Source: Metabacillus niabensis (GTDB lineage Bacteria > Bacillota > Bacilli > Bacillales > Bacillaceae). From it: 64,000 nucleotides of DNA. The position numbers and the translations under genes are program-made. This document shows positions 17,577 to 26,534 of this stretch, piece after piece. Numbering within the stretch: the first letter of the stretch is position 1; every line of letters begins with the position of its first letter. The stretch spans positions 248,001 through 312,000 of the forward strand of contig NZ_JAIVLH010000002.1 in the NCBI RefSeq assembly GCF_020524345.1. Reading direction: 5' to 3'. The notes beneath the pieces are model-generated. The model was not told the DNA's origin. It saw only the letters and a program-made list of their open reading frames with translations, and ran no database searches.

Positions 17577-19544
17577 TCATATATGAAAGGTTTTGACCAT
17601 GTTTTGTAATTCTTCTGAAAGCTGTTCAAGAGAATTTGCATTTCTAGAGAGAAGATCTATAGAACTGTTTGTTTGTTGAACAGTTGCACTAGTTTCTTCA
17701 ATGCTTGCAGCTGATTCTTGCGATACCGAAGCAATATTGTCAATGGATTGATTTATATGTTGACTATGATATGTAATATCTGAAAGCTGTGTCGTTATAT
17801 GTTTCACTTTATTAGCCATACTTAACACAGATTCATTTATTTCATAAAAAGCTTTTCCTGTTTGCTGTAGTTGATTTGATCCAATCTCAACTTGTTTATA
17901 GCCATTGGTCAGTGCTTCAATCACACTGGTGGATTCAGATTGAATATTCGAGACGATCGTCGTTATATCTAAAATTGAGTTTGATACTTGTTCGGCCAGT
18001 TTTCGAACTTCATTTGCAACAACAGCAAACCCTCTTCCGCCTTCTCCTGCCCTTGCTGCTTCAATTGCAGCATTTAATGCTAATAGATTTGTTTGATTTG
18101 AGATTGCTTGAATAACAGTGACAATTTTCGATATTTCTATAGATTGCTGTTCAAGTCTATCGACTTTTTGAACAGCTTGGTTCATAATCTGAAATAATGC
18201 GTCCATTTGCTGAATAGACTCATTCATTAGGCTCTCGCCCTGTTTTGTGATGTTTAGGACATCAGATGATGATGTTTGTACCATGGCACCATCTTCATTT
18301 GCTTGCTTAATACCATCCGCAAAAATATCCATTTGTTGTGATAAGTTTGAGGAACTACTTGCTTGTTCTTCGGATCCCATTGCAATTTCCTGCATAGTTG
18401 TAGCAATTTGATCACTACCCTCATTTATTTCTATACAAGCCTCTTTCATTGCAGTAGATTGCTGTAAAACCGTTGATGATAGGGTTGAAATCTTTTGTAA
18501 CATCTCCCTCATACTAGACTGTGTCACAACAACTGAGTGGGACAGTTGTCCAATTTCATCGGTTCTCTTATTATTTTTCAATGTACTTTTCAGGTTACCT
18601 TTAGCAAGTTCACCCATAAAGTTCGTTATATCTTTGATTGGTTCTGAAAAGCTTCTACTTAATAACATTGCGATGAATATCACAATAATAAGAGTGGTTA
18701 TAGCAGTAATAGCAAGGAATAATAACGCTTGATTATTCATCTGATGGATCATACTGATGTCTTGAACGATTTGGATAACACCGATAACATCCGTTTTTGT
18801 AGGGTCAAAAAGCGGCATATAGTATTCTGAATTTTCTTTATCTTCACTTGAAACTTCCTCGCCATTCAAAACTTTATTAAGGATGAATGAATTATCTATC
18901 TTCCCACCTACATATTTTTCATGAGATGCTACTAAAATTTCACCTTCAATATTTGAAATGGATAATCTAATACCCTTCATGGATTGTGTGATATCTTCGA
19001 TTACTTTTTCATCTACTCCTGTTTGCAATGTACCTATTACTTCACTGTTATCCATAATAGGAACAAATGCTCTCACTCCTAAACCACTTGTTCCAAATTC
19101 AAAACCAGCTAATTCCTTTCCTCCCAATGATGCTTGTATGACAGGTTTATCACTTTTGTCATCTCCATACTTTTCCGGGTTATGACCTCTAAAAAACACA
19201 TAGCCATTTGCATCTCCAACCTCGAAGACATCTAACTGATGTTCTCGTTGCAGCCGCTCAAATGTAGATTTAATTAACACAGCCATCTTTTCTCGGTCAC
19301 CTTGTTTAAAAACCTCAATTACGTCTGGCTGATTAGCATAGTATTTTGTTAACTCAAGAAGTTCTGTTGAAGAAGTGTTCAGTTGATTAGAAATCGATTC
19401 CACATTATCAGCTTGTTCATTTTTTAGTATCGTATCATATCCCTGATTTGTATTTATATAAAGTACAATACTAACTATTAGTAATGGGACGATTGATACT
19501 AATAGAAGAGAAAGAAATAATTTTGCTTTTAATGTCTTGATCAT
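17577..19544 (-). CDS. Methyl-accepting chemotaxis protein with Cache-type sensor
   Basis: A 655-residue transmembrane chemoreceptor. Helix 1 is about residues 9-31; an extracellular Cache-like sensor spans about 35-270 ([13 protein letters not shown] is typical of single-Cache type 3 receptors); helix 2 is about 273-296; HAMP about 297-350; the cytoplasmic signalling domain extends to the end, with hairpin tip [20 protein letters not shown]. It relays ligand signals to CheA. The start ATG at 19544 is 13 bases from GGAGG, which better suits a three-codon frame overlapping it (see 19541-19552). Ligand unknown; no chemotaxis gene nearby. Confidence 0.95.
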   Translation of the reverse strand: MIKTLKAKLFLSLLLVSIVPLLIVSIVLYINTNQGYDTILKNEQADNVESISNQLNTSSTELLELTKYYANQPDVIEVFKQGDREKMAVLIKSTFERLQREHQLDVFEVGDANGYVFFRGHNPEKYGDDKSDKPVIQASLGGKELAGFEFGTSGLGVRAFVPIMDNSEVIGTLQTGVDEKVIEDITQSMKGIRLSISNIEGEILVASHEKYVGGKIDNSFILNKVLNGEEVSSEDKENSEYYMPLFDPTKTDVIGVIQIVQDISMIHQMNNQALLFLAITAITTLIIVIFIAMLLSRSFSEPIKDITNFMGELAKGNLKSTLKNNKRTDEIGQLSHSVVVTQSSMREMLQKISTLSSTVLQQSTAMKEACIEINEGSDQIATTMQEIAMGSEEQASSSSNLSQQMDIFADGIKQANEDGAMVQTSSSDVLNITKQGESLMNESIQQMDALFQIMNQAVQKVDRLEQQSIEISKIVTVIQAISNQTNLLALNAAIEAARAGEGGRGFAVVANEVRKLAEQVSNSILDITTIVSNIQSESTSVIEALTNGYKQVEIGSNQLQQTGKAFYEINESVLSMANKVKHITTQLSDITYHSQHINQSIDNIASVSQESAASIEETSATVQQTNSSIDLLSRNANSLEQLSEELQNMVKTFHI

Positions 19545-19552
19545 GTTTGCAT
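19541..19552 (-). other. Three-codon mini-frame overlapping the chemoreceptor start
   Basis: ATG CAA ACA TGA with GGAGG 5 bases upstream; its TGA overlaps the receptor ATG (ATGA). The ideal ribosome binding site belongs to this frame, so the receptor may be translated by termination-reinitiation. Confidence 0.45.
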
Positions 19553-19663
19553 TTAAGCCTCCAACGTCAAATAATTATTATGAAAAAATATACCTATCAA
19601 TTTTATCAGCGTATATATCATAAGTCTATAGAACAGAAATCATTAATAACGAAAATTTGTATC

Positions 19664-19693
19664 AAAAAAGGAACCTTTTGAACGGTTCCTTTT
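19664..19693. terminator. Terminator after the YdbC-like gene
   Basis: AAAAGGAACC/GGTTCCTTTT arms with A-run and T-run touch the stop codon of the minus-strand gene. Confidence 0.85.
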
Positions 19694-19914
19694 CATAATT
19701 CCATCGAATTTAGTAGATCTCTCAATTTAATTAATTCATCCTTTGACAGTGTTAGCCCTTTCCCCATTTTCTCATGTAGTTCATCCCAATCTCTTAGATC
19801 ATATTTGGAGTCTCTGTTGTTCCAACTTATTAAATTTAATTCTTTTTTCCAACCTTTTGCACCTTCAGAAATGACTCCAAAACTTTGCTGAATTTCATAT
19901 TTTATGTTTGCCAA
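19693..19914 (-). CDS. PC4/YdbC-like single-strand nucleic-acid-binding protein
   Basis: A 73-residue protein. KELNLISWN, YDLRDWDELHEKMGKGLTL and the following helix match the YdbC subgroup of the PC4 (transcriptional coactivator p15) fold, whose Lactococcus member binds single-stranded DNA as a dimer. An earlier GTG (19923) directly abuts the ribosome binding site AAGGGGTG, leaving no spacing, so the TTG at 19914 is preferred; this gives the N-terminus MANIKYEI usual in relatives. It is monocistronic, bounded by a strong terminator. The cellular role in Bacillus is unknown; DNA or RNA metabolism is likely. Confidence 0.85.
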   Translation of the reverse strand: MANIKYEIQQSFGVISEGAKGWKKELNLISWNNRDSKYDLRDWDELHEKMGKGLTLSKDELIKLRDLLNSMEL

Positions 19915-20102
19915 AATGCTCACCCCTTGATTTGTCTAATAACATTGTTGTAGATATTTTATCATATTATATGAGAAGAAATGTTGTGGTTTATGTAGTT
20001 ATAATTTTGCAATGTTACATAATGGCCTTGGTTAATTCCCCATACAATTTATAGGTACAGTCTGGAAAGACTTTTATCATTTTTAGAATGTATATATAGT
20101 TT

Positions 20103-21218
20103 TTATATTTGCGCTAGACCTTTAAATAGCTCTACTGCTGTCTCGATAATTCCATCATGAAAATCATATTGAACAGTATGTATATGAGGATAGTCTTCCC
20201 CATTGCCAATATAGCAAATAGCCCCTTTTGTTACCTTTAAATAATGACCAAAATCTTCTGATGCACGAAATCCTTCCTTCATTTCAACGAGGTGAATTTC
20301 TTTCTTTTCACATATAGATCTGATTTTATCTGAGCTTTCTTTATGATTTACCGTTTCAGGAAACATATCAGTGTATGAGAAACTTGGTTTTAGTCCAAAT
20401 TGTTTGGCTAGAGAAAGTGTTAACTTTTCAATGTTTTTTTCTAGTTGTATAAGTTCTTCTTCATAATAAGCACGTAATGTAAGCATTAAGCTCCCTTTAC
20501 TTGCTGCAATACCAAAGGCTTTTTCTCCGATATTAACATGCACCACTGTACATAATACCATTCCTTGATACCTATTTGAGGAAGTAAGATCTTGAATTGA
20601 TTCAATCATTCTTGCTATAGCATAAGCAGGATTGACTCCATCTTCAGGCTGGCTTGCATGTGCAGGTGTGCCTTCCATGAGAATGGTCATTCCCTTTGAT
20701 GCGCAATGTGCCGTTCCGTCAATTACATAAACCGAATTTAATGTCATTCCACTCATATTGTGAAAGGCATATATTTCTTCTATGTTATTCTCTTTTAAAA
20801 ATGGGACACATTGAATTGCACCTTCTCCAGTTTCTTCTGCATGCTGAAAGAGAAAAAAGATATTTTTATCTGCTCCCTTTTGGTCAACCTCTAGAGCGAA
20901 GCCAACTAGGCATGCAGCATGACCATCATGTCCACATTTATGTGAGATACCGGGATATTTAGAAGCATGTGCAATATCTATCGTTTCATCAATCGGCAGA
21001 GCATCAAAATCTGCTCGAAATGCGATATTTCTTCTCTTTTCACCAGCTCTATACACCGCATAAAACCATTGACCTTTGTCGACAATTTCTAGCGAAGTAT
21101 ATGTTTTTAAGAATTGGATTATATGACTTTTTGTCCATACCTCATGATTAGAGAGTTCAGGATGTTGATGAAGTTCATGACGTAAATTTTTAGCTAATTC
21201 CAGATTTTTTAAATCCAC
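20103..21218 (-). CDS. M20 family amidohydrolase (AmhX/peptidase M20D type)
   Basis: A 371-residue zinc-dependent amidohydrolase. Metal and catalytic motifs are visible: FRADFDALP, HKCGHDGHAA (His/Asp ligands), FLFQHAEETGEGA (general base Glu) and the C-terminal RASEDFGHYL. A dimerisation insert lies about residues 160-280. The M20D group removes acyl groups from N-acyl amino acids or indole-acetyl and hippurate-like conjugates; the substrate here is undefined. The start is a GTG with a GGGGG ribosome binding site. It is a lone gene; the 180-base gap after it holds no clear terminator. Confidence 0.9.
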   Translation of the reverse strand: MDLKNLELAKNLRHELHQHPELSNHEVWTKSHIIQFLKTYTSLEIVDKGQWFYAVYRAGEKRRNIAFRADFDALPIDETIDIAHASKYPGISHKCGHDGHAACLVGFALEVDQKGADKNIFFLFQHAEETGEGAIQCVPFLKENNIEEIYAFHNMSGMTLNSVYVIDGTAHCASKGMTILMEGTPAHASQPEDGVNPAYAIARMIESIQDLTSSNRYQGMVLCTVVHVNIGEKAFGIAASKGSLMLTLRAYYEEELIQLEKNIEKLTLSLAKQFGLKPSFSYTDMFPETVNHKESSDKIRSICEKKEIHLVEMKEGFRASEDFGHYLKVTKGAICYIGNGEDYPHIHTVQYDFHDGIIETAVELFKGLAQI

Positions 21219-21441
21219 TGTCTCATCCCCCTTTTTAGATATGAAATTACAAAAGTATATGTTTCATAGAGAGTCTTATCCAAAAAGACTACATGAAATT
21301 TCCTATTTCTTCCTATATTAAGATATTTCGAGCTTCTTGTAATGTCTATGTAAACAAATTGTAACACTATTCGGATTTTTTATCACATAGGTATGGAATG
21401 AGACAAGAGTTCAAAAAAGAAATCGTCTAGGAGGACAAATT

Positions 21442-22065
21442 TTGAAAAAACTAATTTTTTTACTAACATTACTTTTCACTCTTTTATCGGCTGAACCTAT
21501 TTTCGCTTATACTGTGCAAAAAGGAGATACAATGTCAAAAATAGCAAGAGAAAATGGTATGTCACTTTCCGAATTAGCTTCAGCAAATCCACAGGTGAAA
21601 AACCTCGATCTCATTTATGTGGGACAAGAGATTTCTATAGATAAAGATAAAAAAGATCGACCAGCTGTAGCGAGTCGTGGGGAAACTATCTCCAGTAAAG
21701 TAAATATTTCAGAAGCTGACATAGATTTATTAGCAAGAATTGTACGAGCTGAGGCTCAATCTGAACCTTTTGAAGGTAAAGTTGCAGTTGCCAGTGTAGT
21801 ATTAAATCGTGTAGATAGTCCGAAATTCCCGGATACAATTAGAGATGTTATCTATCAAAGTGGGCAATTCCAACCTGTCTCAAATGGTGAAATTAACAAA
21901 CCGGCTGACAAGGAATCTAGAAGAGCTGTCTTCGCAGCTTTATCTGATATGAGGAAAATTGCTAAAGACTCATTATTTTTTTATAACCCTGATATTGCTA
22001 CAAATCGCTGGCTAGATTCTAGAGAAACGGCTGTAGTTATTGGACAACATGTGTTTAAAAATTAA
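21442..22065 (+). CDS. LysM cell-wall hydrolase, SleB/CwlJ-type (YkvT-like)
   Basis: A 207-residue secreted protein: signal peptide (residues 1-22), one LysM peptidoglycan-binding domain (about 24-66, YTVQKGDTMSKIARENGMS) and a C-terminal Hydrolase_2 domain (about 93-206) with IVRAEAQSEPFEGKVAVASV, VVLNRVD and LFFYNPDIATN. It cleaves peptidoglycan, probably in spore cortex or cell-wall turnover; architecture resembles B. subtilis YkvT. The start is TTG with GGAGG at 7 bases. The catalytic domain is closely related to that of the protein at 2181-2786, which lacks LysM. Confidence 0.93.
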   Translation: MKKLIFLLTLLFTLLSAEPIFAYTVQKGDTMSKIARENGMSLSELASANPQVKNLDLIYVGQEISIDKDKKDRPAVASRGETISSKVNISEADIDLLARIVRAEAQSEPFEGKVAVASVVLNRVDSPKFPDTIRDVIYQSGQFQPVSNGEINKPADKESRRAVFAALSDMRKIAKDSLFFYNPDIATNRWLDSRETAVVIGQHVFKN

Positions 22066-22200
22066 TTAATTCAGTAAGATAAAAAATCAGGTTAATTTAT
22101 CAGGGGTCTATATGATATCCTGTTCACATATAGTATCATTCTTTCTAAGTTTTTAGTAAATACATAATTGTTTAAAATAATTTGTTCTTATCTTCTACGA

Positions 22201-22241
22201 AAAAAAGTGGAACCATTTCAAGTTAAATTGGTTCCACTTTT
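22201..22241. terminator. Bidirectional terminator
   Basis: Long arms AAAAGTGGAACCA and TGGTTCCACTTTT with A-run and T-run. It ends the LysM hydrolase gene (plus) and the former dehydrogenase gene (minus), whose stop codon it touches. Confidence 0.85.
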
Positions 22242-22430
22242 AGTGTTTCCTTTTCTTAATTGTCAATAAGATCTTTCCACGAGCATGCCCTTCAGCAAAA
22301 TAGTTAAATGCTTGAGTTATTTCACCGAGCTTATAGCAACGATCAATTACAGGTTTTACATTGCCTGCTTCAATAAGTTCTTTCATAAAATGCAAGTCTG
22401 ACTGATTTGCTCTCTGTAAAAATGCATCTC
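22240..22430 (-). pseudogene. C-terminal remnant of a zinc-type alcohol dehydrogenase/quinone reductase
   Basis: The minus-strand frame from about 22430 to the TAA at 22240 encodes DAFLQRANQSDLHFMKELIE, then VKPVIDRCYKLGEITQAFNY and FAEGHARGKILLTIKK. This is the C-terminal end of a medium-chain dehydrogenase/reductase (MDR, zinc-binding alcohol dehydrogenase family). There is no start and no upstream nucleotide-binding domain: beyond 22430 the frame is lost and only about 80 bases remain before the ilvD terminator. The gene was truncated, presumably by deletion. Its terminator survives. Confidence 0.75.
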
Positions 22431-22511
22431 ATTTGCCCGTGTCTAACAAATGTTTCTAATTATATATTGAATTTATTAGCATTAGGTTTTTATGAACGTA
22501 TACAAAAGTAA

Positions 22512-22539
22512 GGGGTTGGAAGTTTCAGCTTCCAACCCC
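22512..22539 (-). terminator. Hairpin after ilvD
   Basis: Perfect arms GGGGTTGGAAG and CTTCCAACCCC lie about 30 bases after the ilvD stop. The flanking T-run is weak (TTACTTTTG), but the stem is strong. Confidence 0.6.
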
Positions 22540-22571
22540 AATCTGTTTATATGGTTTTTCTGTATTTATCT

Positions 22572-24248
22572 TTAAATTTTCATAATTCCGCCAGTACTTG
22601 CAGAAGTAACTAACTTAGAATAACGGGCTAAGTACCCTTTTTTCACTTTAGGTTCAAAGTCTTTCCAGTTTGCTTTACGTTCTGCCCATATCTCTTCATC
22701 AACTTGAACATCCATTGTACGGTTTTCAATGTCAATTACGATATGATCACCATTTTCAACGAATGCAAGTGGGCCGCCTTCAGCAGCTTCAGGTGAAGCA
22801 TGCCCGATTGAAAGACCACGAGATGCACCTGAGAAACGGCCATCAGTAACAAGTGCTACTTTTGGTCCTAATCCCATACCTACGATCATTGAAGTTGGAG
22901 ATAACATTTCCGGCATTCCCGGACCGCCTTTTGGTCCTTCATAACGGATAATTACGACATGTCCTTCTTTTACTTTTCCATTGGCAATTCCGTTGATTGC
23001 TTCTTCTTGTGATTCGAATACGATCGCAGGACCTTCATGACTAGTAATTCCGTTTTGTACGCCACCTGTCTTAATGATCGCACCATCAGGAGCAAGGTTA
23101 CCGAATAATACAGCAAGTCCGCCTTTTTCTGTATGAGGATTGTCAATTGGTCGGATGACTTCATGATCCTTTACCTCACAGCCGGCAATATTTTCGCCTA
23201 ATGTTTTACCGGTTACTGTTAGTGTGTCAAGATGAAGCGCTCCTTCTTTTTTCGATAGCTCATATAGGGCAGCTGATACGCCGCCTGCAGCATGTAAATC
23301 TTCAATATGATGATCAGAAGCAGGCGCAAGCTTAGATAAATGAGGAACACGCGCTGCTACTTCATTAATACGTTGAATTGGATATTCAATTTCAGCCTCA
23401 TGGGCTAAAGCTAACGTGTGTAATACTGTATTTGTAGAACCACCCAGTGCCATATCAAGTGCAAATGCATTATCAATTGCTTTTTCTGTCACGATATCTC
23501 TCGGTTTAATATCATCTTTAATTAAATTCATTAATTGTTTAGCAGATTCTTTAACAAACTCTTTACGTTTTGGATCAACAGCTAAAATCGTCCCGTTACC
23601 CGGCATTGCTAGTCCAAGCGCTTCCGCTAAACAGTTCATTGAGTTAGCTGTGAACATTCCTGAGCAGGATCCACAAGTTGGACAACCGAATTGCTCTAGT
23701 TCTGTTAGGCCCTTTTCATCAAGTTTACCAGATTGAAAGGCACCTACTCCTTCAAAAACTGAAGATAGAGAGATTTTCTTACCATCGCTTGTTACACCGG
23801 CTTTCATTGGACCGCCACTAACAAATAATGTTGGAATGTTGATACGTAATGCCGCCATCATCATACCAGGAGTAATTTTATCACAGTTTGGAATACATAC
23901 CATTCCGTCAAACCAGTGGGCAGATACAACAGTTTCTACAGAATCAGCAATGATTTCACGGCTTGGCAGTGAATAACGCATTCCAATATGTCCCATAGCA
24001 ATTCCATCATCTACACCGATCGTATTAAACTCGAACGGGACCCCGCCAGCTTCACGAATAGCATCTTTTACGATTTTTCCAAACTCTTGTAAATGTACAT
24101 GACCAGGTACAATATCAATATATGAATTACAAACCGCAATAAACGGTTTATCAAAATCCTCTTCTTTTACCCCTGCAGCACGAAGTAAACTGCGATGTGG
24201 GGCGCGGTCAAAGCCCTTTTTAATCATATTGCTACGTAAATTCATCAT
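22572..24248 (-). CDS. ilvD: Dihydroxy-acid dehydratase
   Basis: A 558-residue iron-sulfur enzyme that converts 2,3-dihydroxy-isovalerate and -methylvalerate to the keto acids of valine, leucine and isoleucine synthesis. Cluster cysteines lie in [22 protein letters not shown] and [26 protein letters not shown] near the C-terminus is the other family mark. Full length for the family. The ATG at 24248 (or the next codon) has GGGAG at 6 bases. It stands alone rather than in an ilvBHC-leu operon. The 298-base region before it, up to the next gene, is AT-rich; I see no T-box in it. Confidence 0.97.
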   Translation of the reverse strand: MMNLRSNMIKKGFDRAPHRSLLRAAGVKEEDFDKPFIAVCNSYIDIVPGHVHLQEFGKIVKDAIREAGGVPFEFNTIGVDDGIAMGHIGMRYSLPSREIIADSVETVVSAHWFDGMVCIPNCDKITPGMMMAALRINIPTLFVSGGPMKAGVTSDGKKISLSSVFEGVGAFQSGKLDEKGLTELEQFGCPTCGSCSGMFTANSMNCLAEALGLAMPGNGTILAVDPKRKEFVKESAKQLMNLIKDDIKPRDIVTEKAIDNAFALDMALGGSTNTVLHTLALAHEAEIEYPIQRINEVAARVPHLSKLAPASDHHIEDLHAAGGVSAALYELSKKEGALHLDTLTVTGKTLGENIAGCEVKDHEVIRPIDNPHTEKGGLAVLFGNLAPDGAIIKTGGVQNGITSHEGPAIVFESQEEAINGIANGKVKEGHVVIIRYEGPKGGPGMPEMLSPTSMIVGMGLGPKVALVTDGRFSGASRGLSIGHASPEAAEGGPLAFVENGDHIVIDIENRTMDVQVDEEIWAERKANWKDFEPKVKKGYLARYSKLVTSASTGGIMKI

Positions 24249-24546
24249 TCAAAACTCCCTTCACTAAACATAATTCAAGAATGATATTATAAGGGTACTT
24301 CTAATTGACTAAATAATCAATATATTTCTTCTTATTTGAATAATATTATATTAATTTATCTTTAAGAAAAGGGAGAGTGTTGGTATATATTAAGAAAATT
24401 CTTTTTTATTGGTAATTAACCACCTAAATTATTATTTTCAAATTACAAATTAAGTTAATCTTCTGTCTATACTGATTAACAGCTGAAAAAGACTGTTATA
24501 TCTGATAAAATAATAAAAAAACAGTTGAATCAAAGGAGCCATTCTA

Positions 24547-24855
24547 ATGACTAACTCTAAAAAAACAAAGCGAACGTGTAAAAATGGACATGTATATGAG
24601 AAAAGCAGCGATTGTCCAACATGCCCAATCTGCGAAAAAGAGCGTAAGCCTGAAACCGGATTTTTATCCATTCTTTCTGCACCAGCACGCCGAGCGCTTG
24701 AGAGTAAAGAAATTAGGACTGTAGAAGACCTTGCTCAATATACTGAAAAAGAAATTTTATCATTGCACGGAATTGGCCCCTCCTCCCTACCGAAATTTCG
24801 TTCAGCGTTGCAAGAAAAAGGATTTAATTTTAAAAAGGATTTGAAAGATATTTGA
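24547..24855 (+). CDS. Small protein: zinc-ribbon-like N-terminus plus RNA polymerase alpha-CTD-like domain
   Basis: A 102-residue protein. Residues about 11-30 have a Cys/His set (RTCKNGHVYEKSSDCPTCPI and a further CEK), probably a small zinc site. Residues about 40-95 resemble the helix-hairpin-helix C-terminal domain of the RNA polymerase alpha subunit: LSAPARRALESKEIRTVEDL, then EKEILSLHGIGPSSL. Such stand-alone alpha-CTD-like proteins are found in Bacillus; a role in transcription or DNA binding is inferred only from fold. The start has AAAGGAG. A strong terminator follows. Confidence 0.85.
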   Translation: MTNSKKTKRTCKNGHVYEKSSDCPTCPICEKERKPETGFLSILSAPARRALESKEIRTVEDLAQYTEKEILSLHGIGPSSLPKFRSALQEKGFNFKKDLKDI

Positions 24856-24860
24856 GTAAC

Positions 24861-24888
24861 AAAAAAACGTCAATAAATGACGTTTTTT
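24861..24888. terminator. Bidirectional terminator
   Basis: AAAAACGTCA/TGACGTTTTT arms between the alpha-CTD-like gene and the converging membrane-protein gene. Confidence 0.85.
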
Positions 24889-25369
24889 ATGTGCTTCTAC
24901 TATCTAAAAGCATTTTCTCTAAAATTAAAATTAATTTAAAATATACTATTAAGATCACAAAGAGAATAGGTGCAACAAAAATGTCATACCATATCTCCCA
25001 CCAGCCTAAATAAAAGAATCCAATTGGTTCGGGTAAGATAGCAGTGATTTCATAGATAACTACAAAGCATGTCCAAAAGATGATATACAATAATTGCTTA
25101 ATTAAAGTTGATTTGGAAGGGTACCAATTTAAAAACATCATATTTACCGGAGGAATTAAAAATATATGTGCTAATAACCCTAACCAATCAACACCTTTAT
25201 CAAAATACCAGTATGCTCCATATTTATACTCCATAAATAAATCAAAAAGCACCTGGAAGGAAGTAGTGAAACACCAAATATGAAGTATTTGATTGTATGT
25301 TAACCTGTTTTTTGCAAATTTAAATGCGATGAAATTAAACAAAATAATGGAAGAAAAAAGTAAAATCAT
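24887..25369 (-). CDS. Membrane protein of unknown function (CBO0543-like)
   Basis: A 160-residue protein with about five hydrophobic segments (residues 1-17, 32-46, 62-80, 91-108 and 128-150) and Trp/Tyr-rich loops (KYGAYWYFDKGVDW, GFFYLGWWEIWYD). The pattern resembles the widespread Bacillus family annotated CBO0543, whose function is unknown. The start at 25369 is not well supported by a ribosome binding site. It ends at the bidirectional terminator shared with the alpha-CTD-like gene. Confidence 0.65.
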   Translation of the reverse strand: MILLFSSIILFNFIAFKFAKNRLTYNQILHIWCFTTSFQVLFDLFMEYKYGAYWYFDKGVDWLGLLAHIFLIPPVNMMFLNWYPSKSTLIKQLLYIIFWTCFVVIYEITAILPEPIGFFYLGWWEIWYDIFVAPILFVILIVYFKLILILEKMLLDSRST

Positions 25370-25456
25370 GGTTATTTCCTTTTTATTTTTTAATATTCCC
25401 TCTTATGGGATTTTGATACAGTCTATTATGCATTTGGTTTAGGTGATAATAAAAAG

Positions 25457-25498
25457 AAAAAACAATCTTTCTATGTATATGAATAAAAGATTGTTTTT
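25457..25498. terminator. Terminator after the 45-residue ORF
   Basis: AAACAATCTTT and AAAGATTGTTT arms, A-run before and T-run after, 8 bases beyond the stop of the small minus-strand gene. Confidence 0.75.
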
Positions 25499-25506
25499 CT
25501 GTGTTT

Positions 25507-25644
25507 TTACATTTTTTTAACAGGAGTGACAACAGCATATAAATTATCGGTCGAATTGGATACATTAACTTCTATAACCTTATATCCAAAATTTCCACCT
25601 TTATATTCTTCCTTTGTTGATACCTTAATTTGATAGTTACTCAT
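25507..25644 (-). CDS. Small protein of 45 residues
   Basis: ATG at 25644 (AAAGGAAAAG 4-5 bases before) to TAA at 25507. The product begins MSNYQIKVSTKEEYKGGNF and ends in a VTPVKKM tail. It is polar, alternating beta-type, without membrane segment or Cys. A terminator follows directly, which supports a real gene. I do not recognise the family. Confidence 0.55.
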   Translation of the reverse strand: MSNYQIKVSTKEEYKGGNFGYKVIEVNVSNSTDNLYAVVTPVKKM

Positions 25645-25705
25645 ATTCACTTTTCCTTTCTTATAAAATTTCTCACAGAAGCTAATATATGTTGGAGGAA
25701 AGAAA

Positions 25706-25820
25706 ATGTGTCATAAAATGTACCAAAATAGAAAACATTTTTTTCTGTAAAGAATGTATAAATTATCATTACGATAGGATCAGTCGACATTACAGCCAGT
25801 TTAAAGTATTAAATAAATAG
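25706..25820 (+). pseudogene. Candidate small Cys/His-rich ORF with a frameshift in a T7 run
   Basis: ATG at 25706 has a near-ideal GGAGG 7 bases upstream but stops after 14 codons. If one T of the run at 25738-25744 is removed, the frame continues to TAG at 25818-25820 and gives a 37-residue protein beginning MCHKMYQNRKHFFCKEC, with an aromatic, basic remainder. The Cys-His and C-x2-C pairs suggest a zinc site. It may be a real gene with a sequencing or slippage indel, or decayed. Confidence 0.4.
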
Positions 25821-25835
25821 CTCCTTTAACACTTT

Positions 25836-26336
25836 TCAGCCTTGCAAGTCGGACCTTTTCATCTCAATAAACTCAGTAAGCATTTTTTCTAATTCTTTCT
25901 TTTTTTGCTTTTTTAACCATTCGACCTGATCAATAGGCAGCTTTACTTTTATGGAGATTGATTCAATCGGCATTTCTACTTTACGAATATCTTCTAAAGT
26001 AATTCCCTCTTCTATATTAGGAAATCTTGTATCATGTTCGTTTACACGATCAAAGTCCTCATATTCTCCGATGTTATCAAGGTCACAGCATAAGTGTAAT
26101 TGTGGCAGCCCTCCTTGAATTGTATTCACTTTCATAATCAAATTTATCAATCTTCCATCATCCAATTCTATTTCTACAATGACGTTTTCTTCACGTTGAT
26201 ATTTTTTTACAACTATTTCAGTCACAATCATATTACATTCTAAAGTCAATCCACGACTTGCTTCAAAAATAAAGATAGCGCTATTGAATACGTGAATCTC
26301 CTCACCATCTATTTTCACTGTTTTTACTTTAATCAT
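25836..26336 (-). CDS. Hypothetical protein, beta-rich N-terminus and basic helical C-terminus
   Basis: A 166-residue protein that I do not recognise. Residues 1-95 alternate beta-strands (MIKVKTVKIDGEEIHVF, ENVIVEIELDDGRLINLIMK); the middle is acidic (DNIGEYEDFDRVNEHD); residues 130-160 form a charged helix (LKKQKKKELEKMLTEFIEMK). Neither a signal peptide nor a membrane segment is present. The ATG at 26336 follows GGAGGAA, so the longer frame from 26408 is rejected. Possibly cytoplasmic. It lies opposite to and upstream of the ABC exporter genes. Confidence 0.65.
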   Translation of the reverse strand: MIKVKTVKIDGEEIHVFNSAIFIFEASRGLTLECNMIVTEIVVKKYQREENVIVEIELDDGRLINLIMKVNTIQGGLPQLHLCCDLDNIGEYEDFDRVNEHDTRFPNIEEGITLEDIRKVEMPIESISIKVKLPIDQVEWLKKQKKKELEKMLTEFIEMKRSDLQG

Positions 26337-26534
26337 AAGACTTCCTCCGTGTAAAAAAGTACAATGACAAACCGTATGTATACTACTTATTAATATACCA
26401 TTTTGCATCTACTGTGTTAAAAATAAATTTGTCGCGGAATTTAAGTTTAGAATTTTAAAAATAGTGAAACTATTATCAGGTTTCTTACGTAAAATTATAT
26501 GGTTGCCATTTTAACGAAAAGGAGGAGAAAAATC

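Noticed and set aside
19545-19690. SigD-type promoter for the chemoreceptor
   Set aside because: No TAAA with a properly spaced GCCGATAA; only partial TAAA matches in AT-rich sequence.
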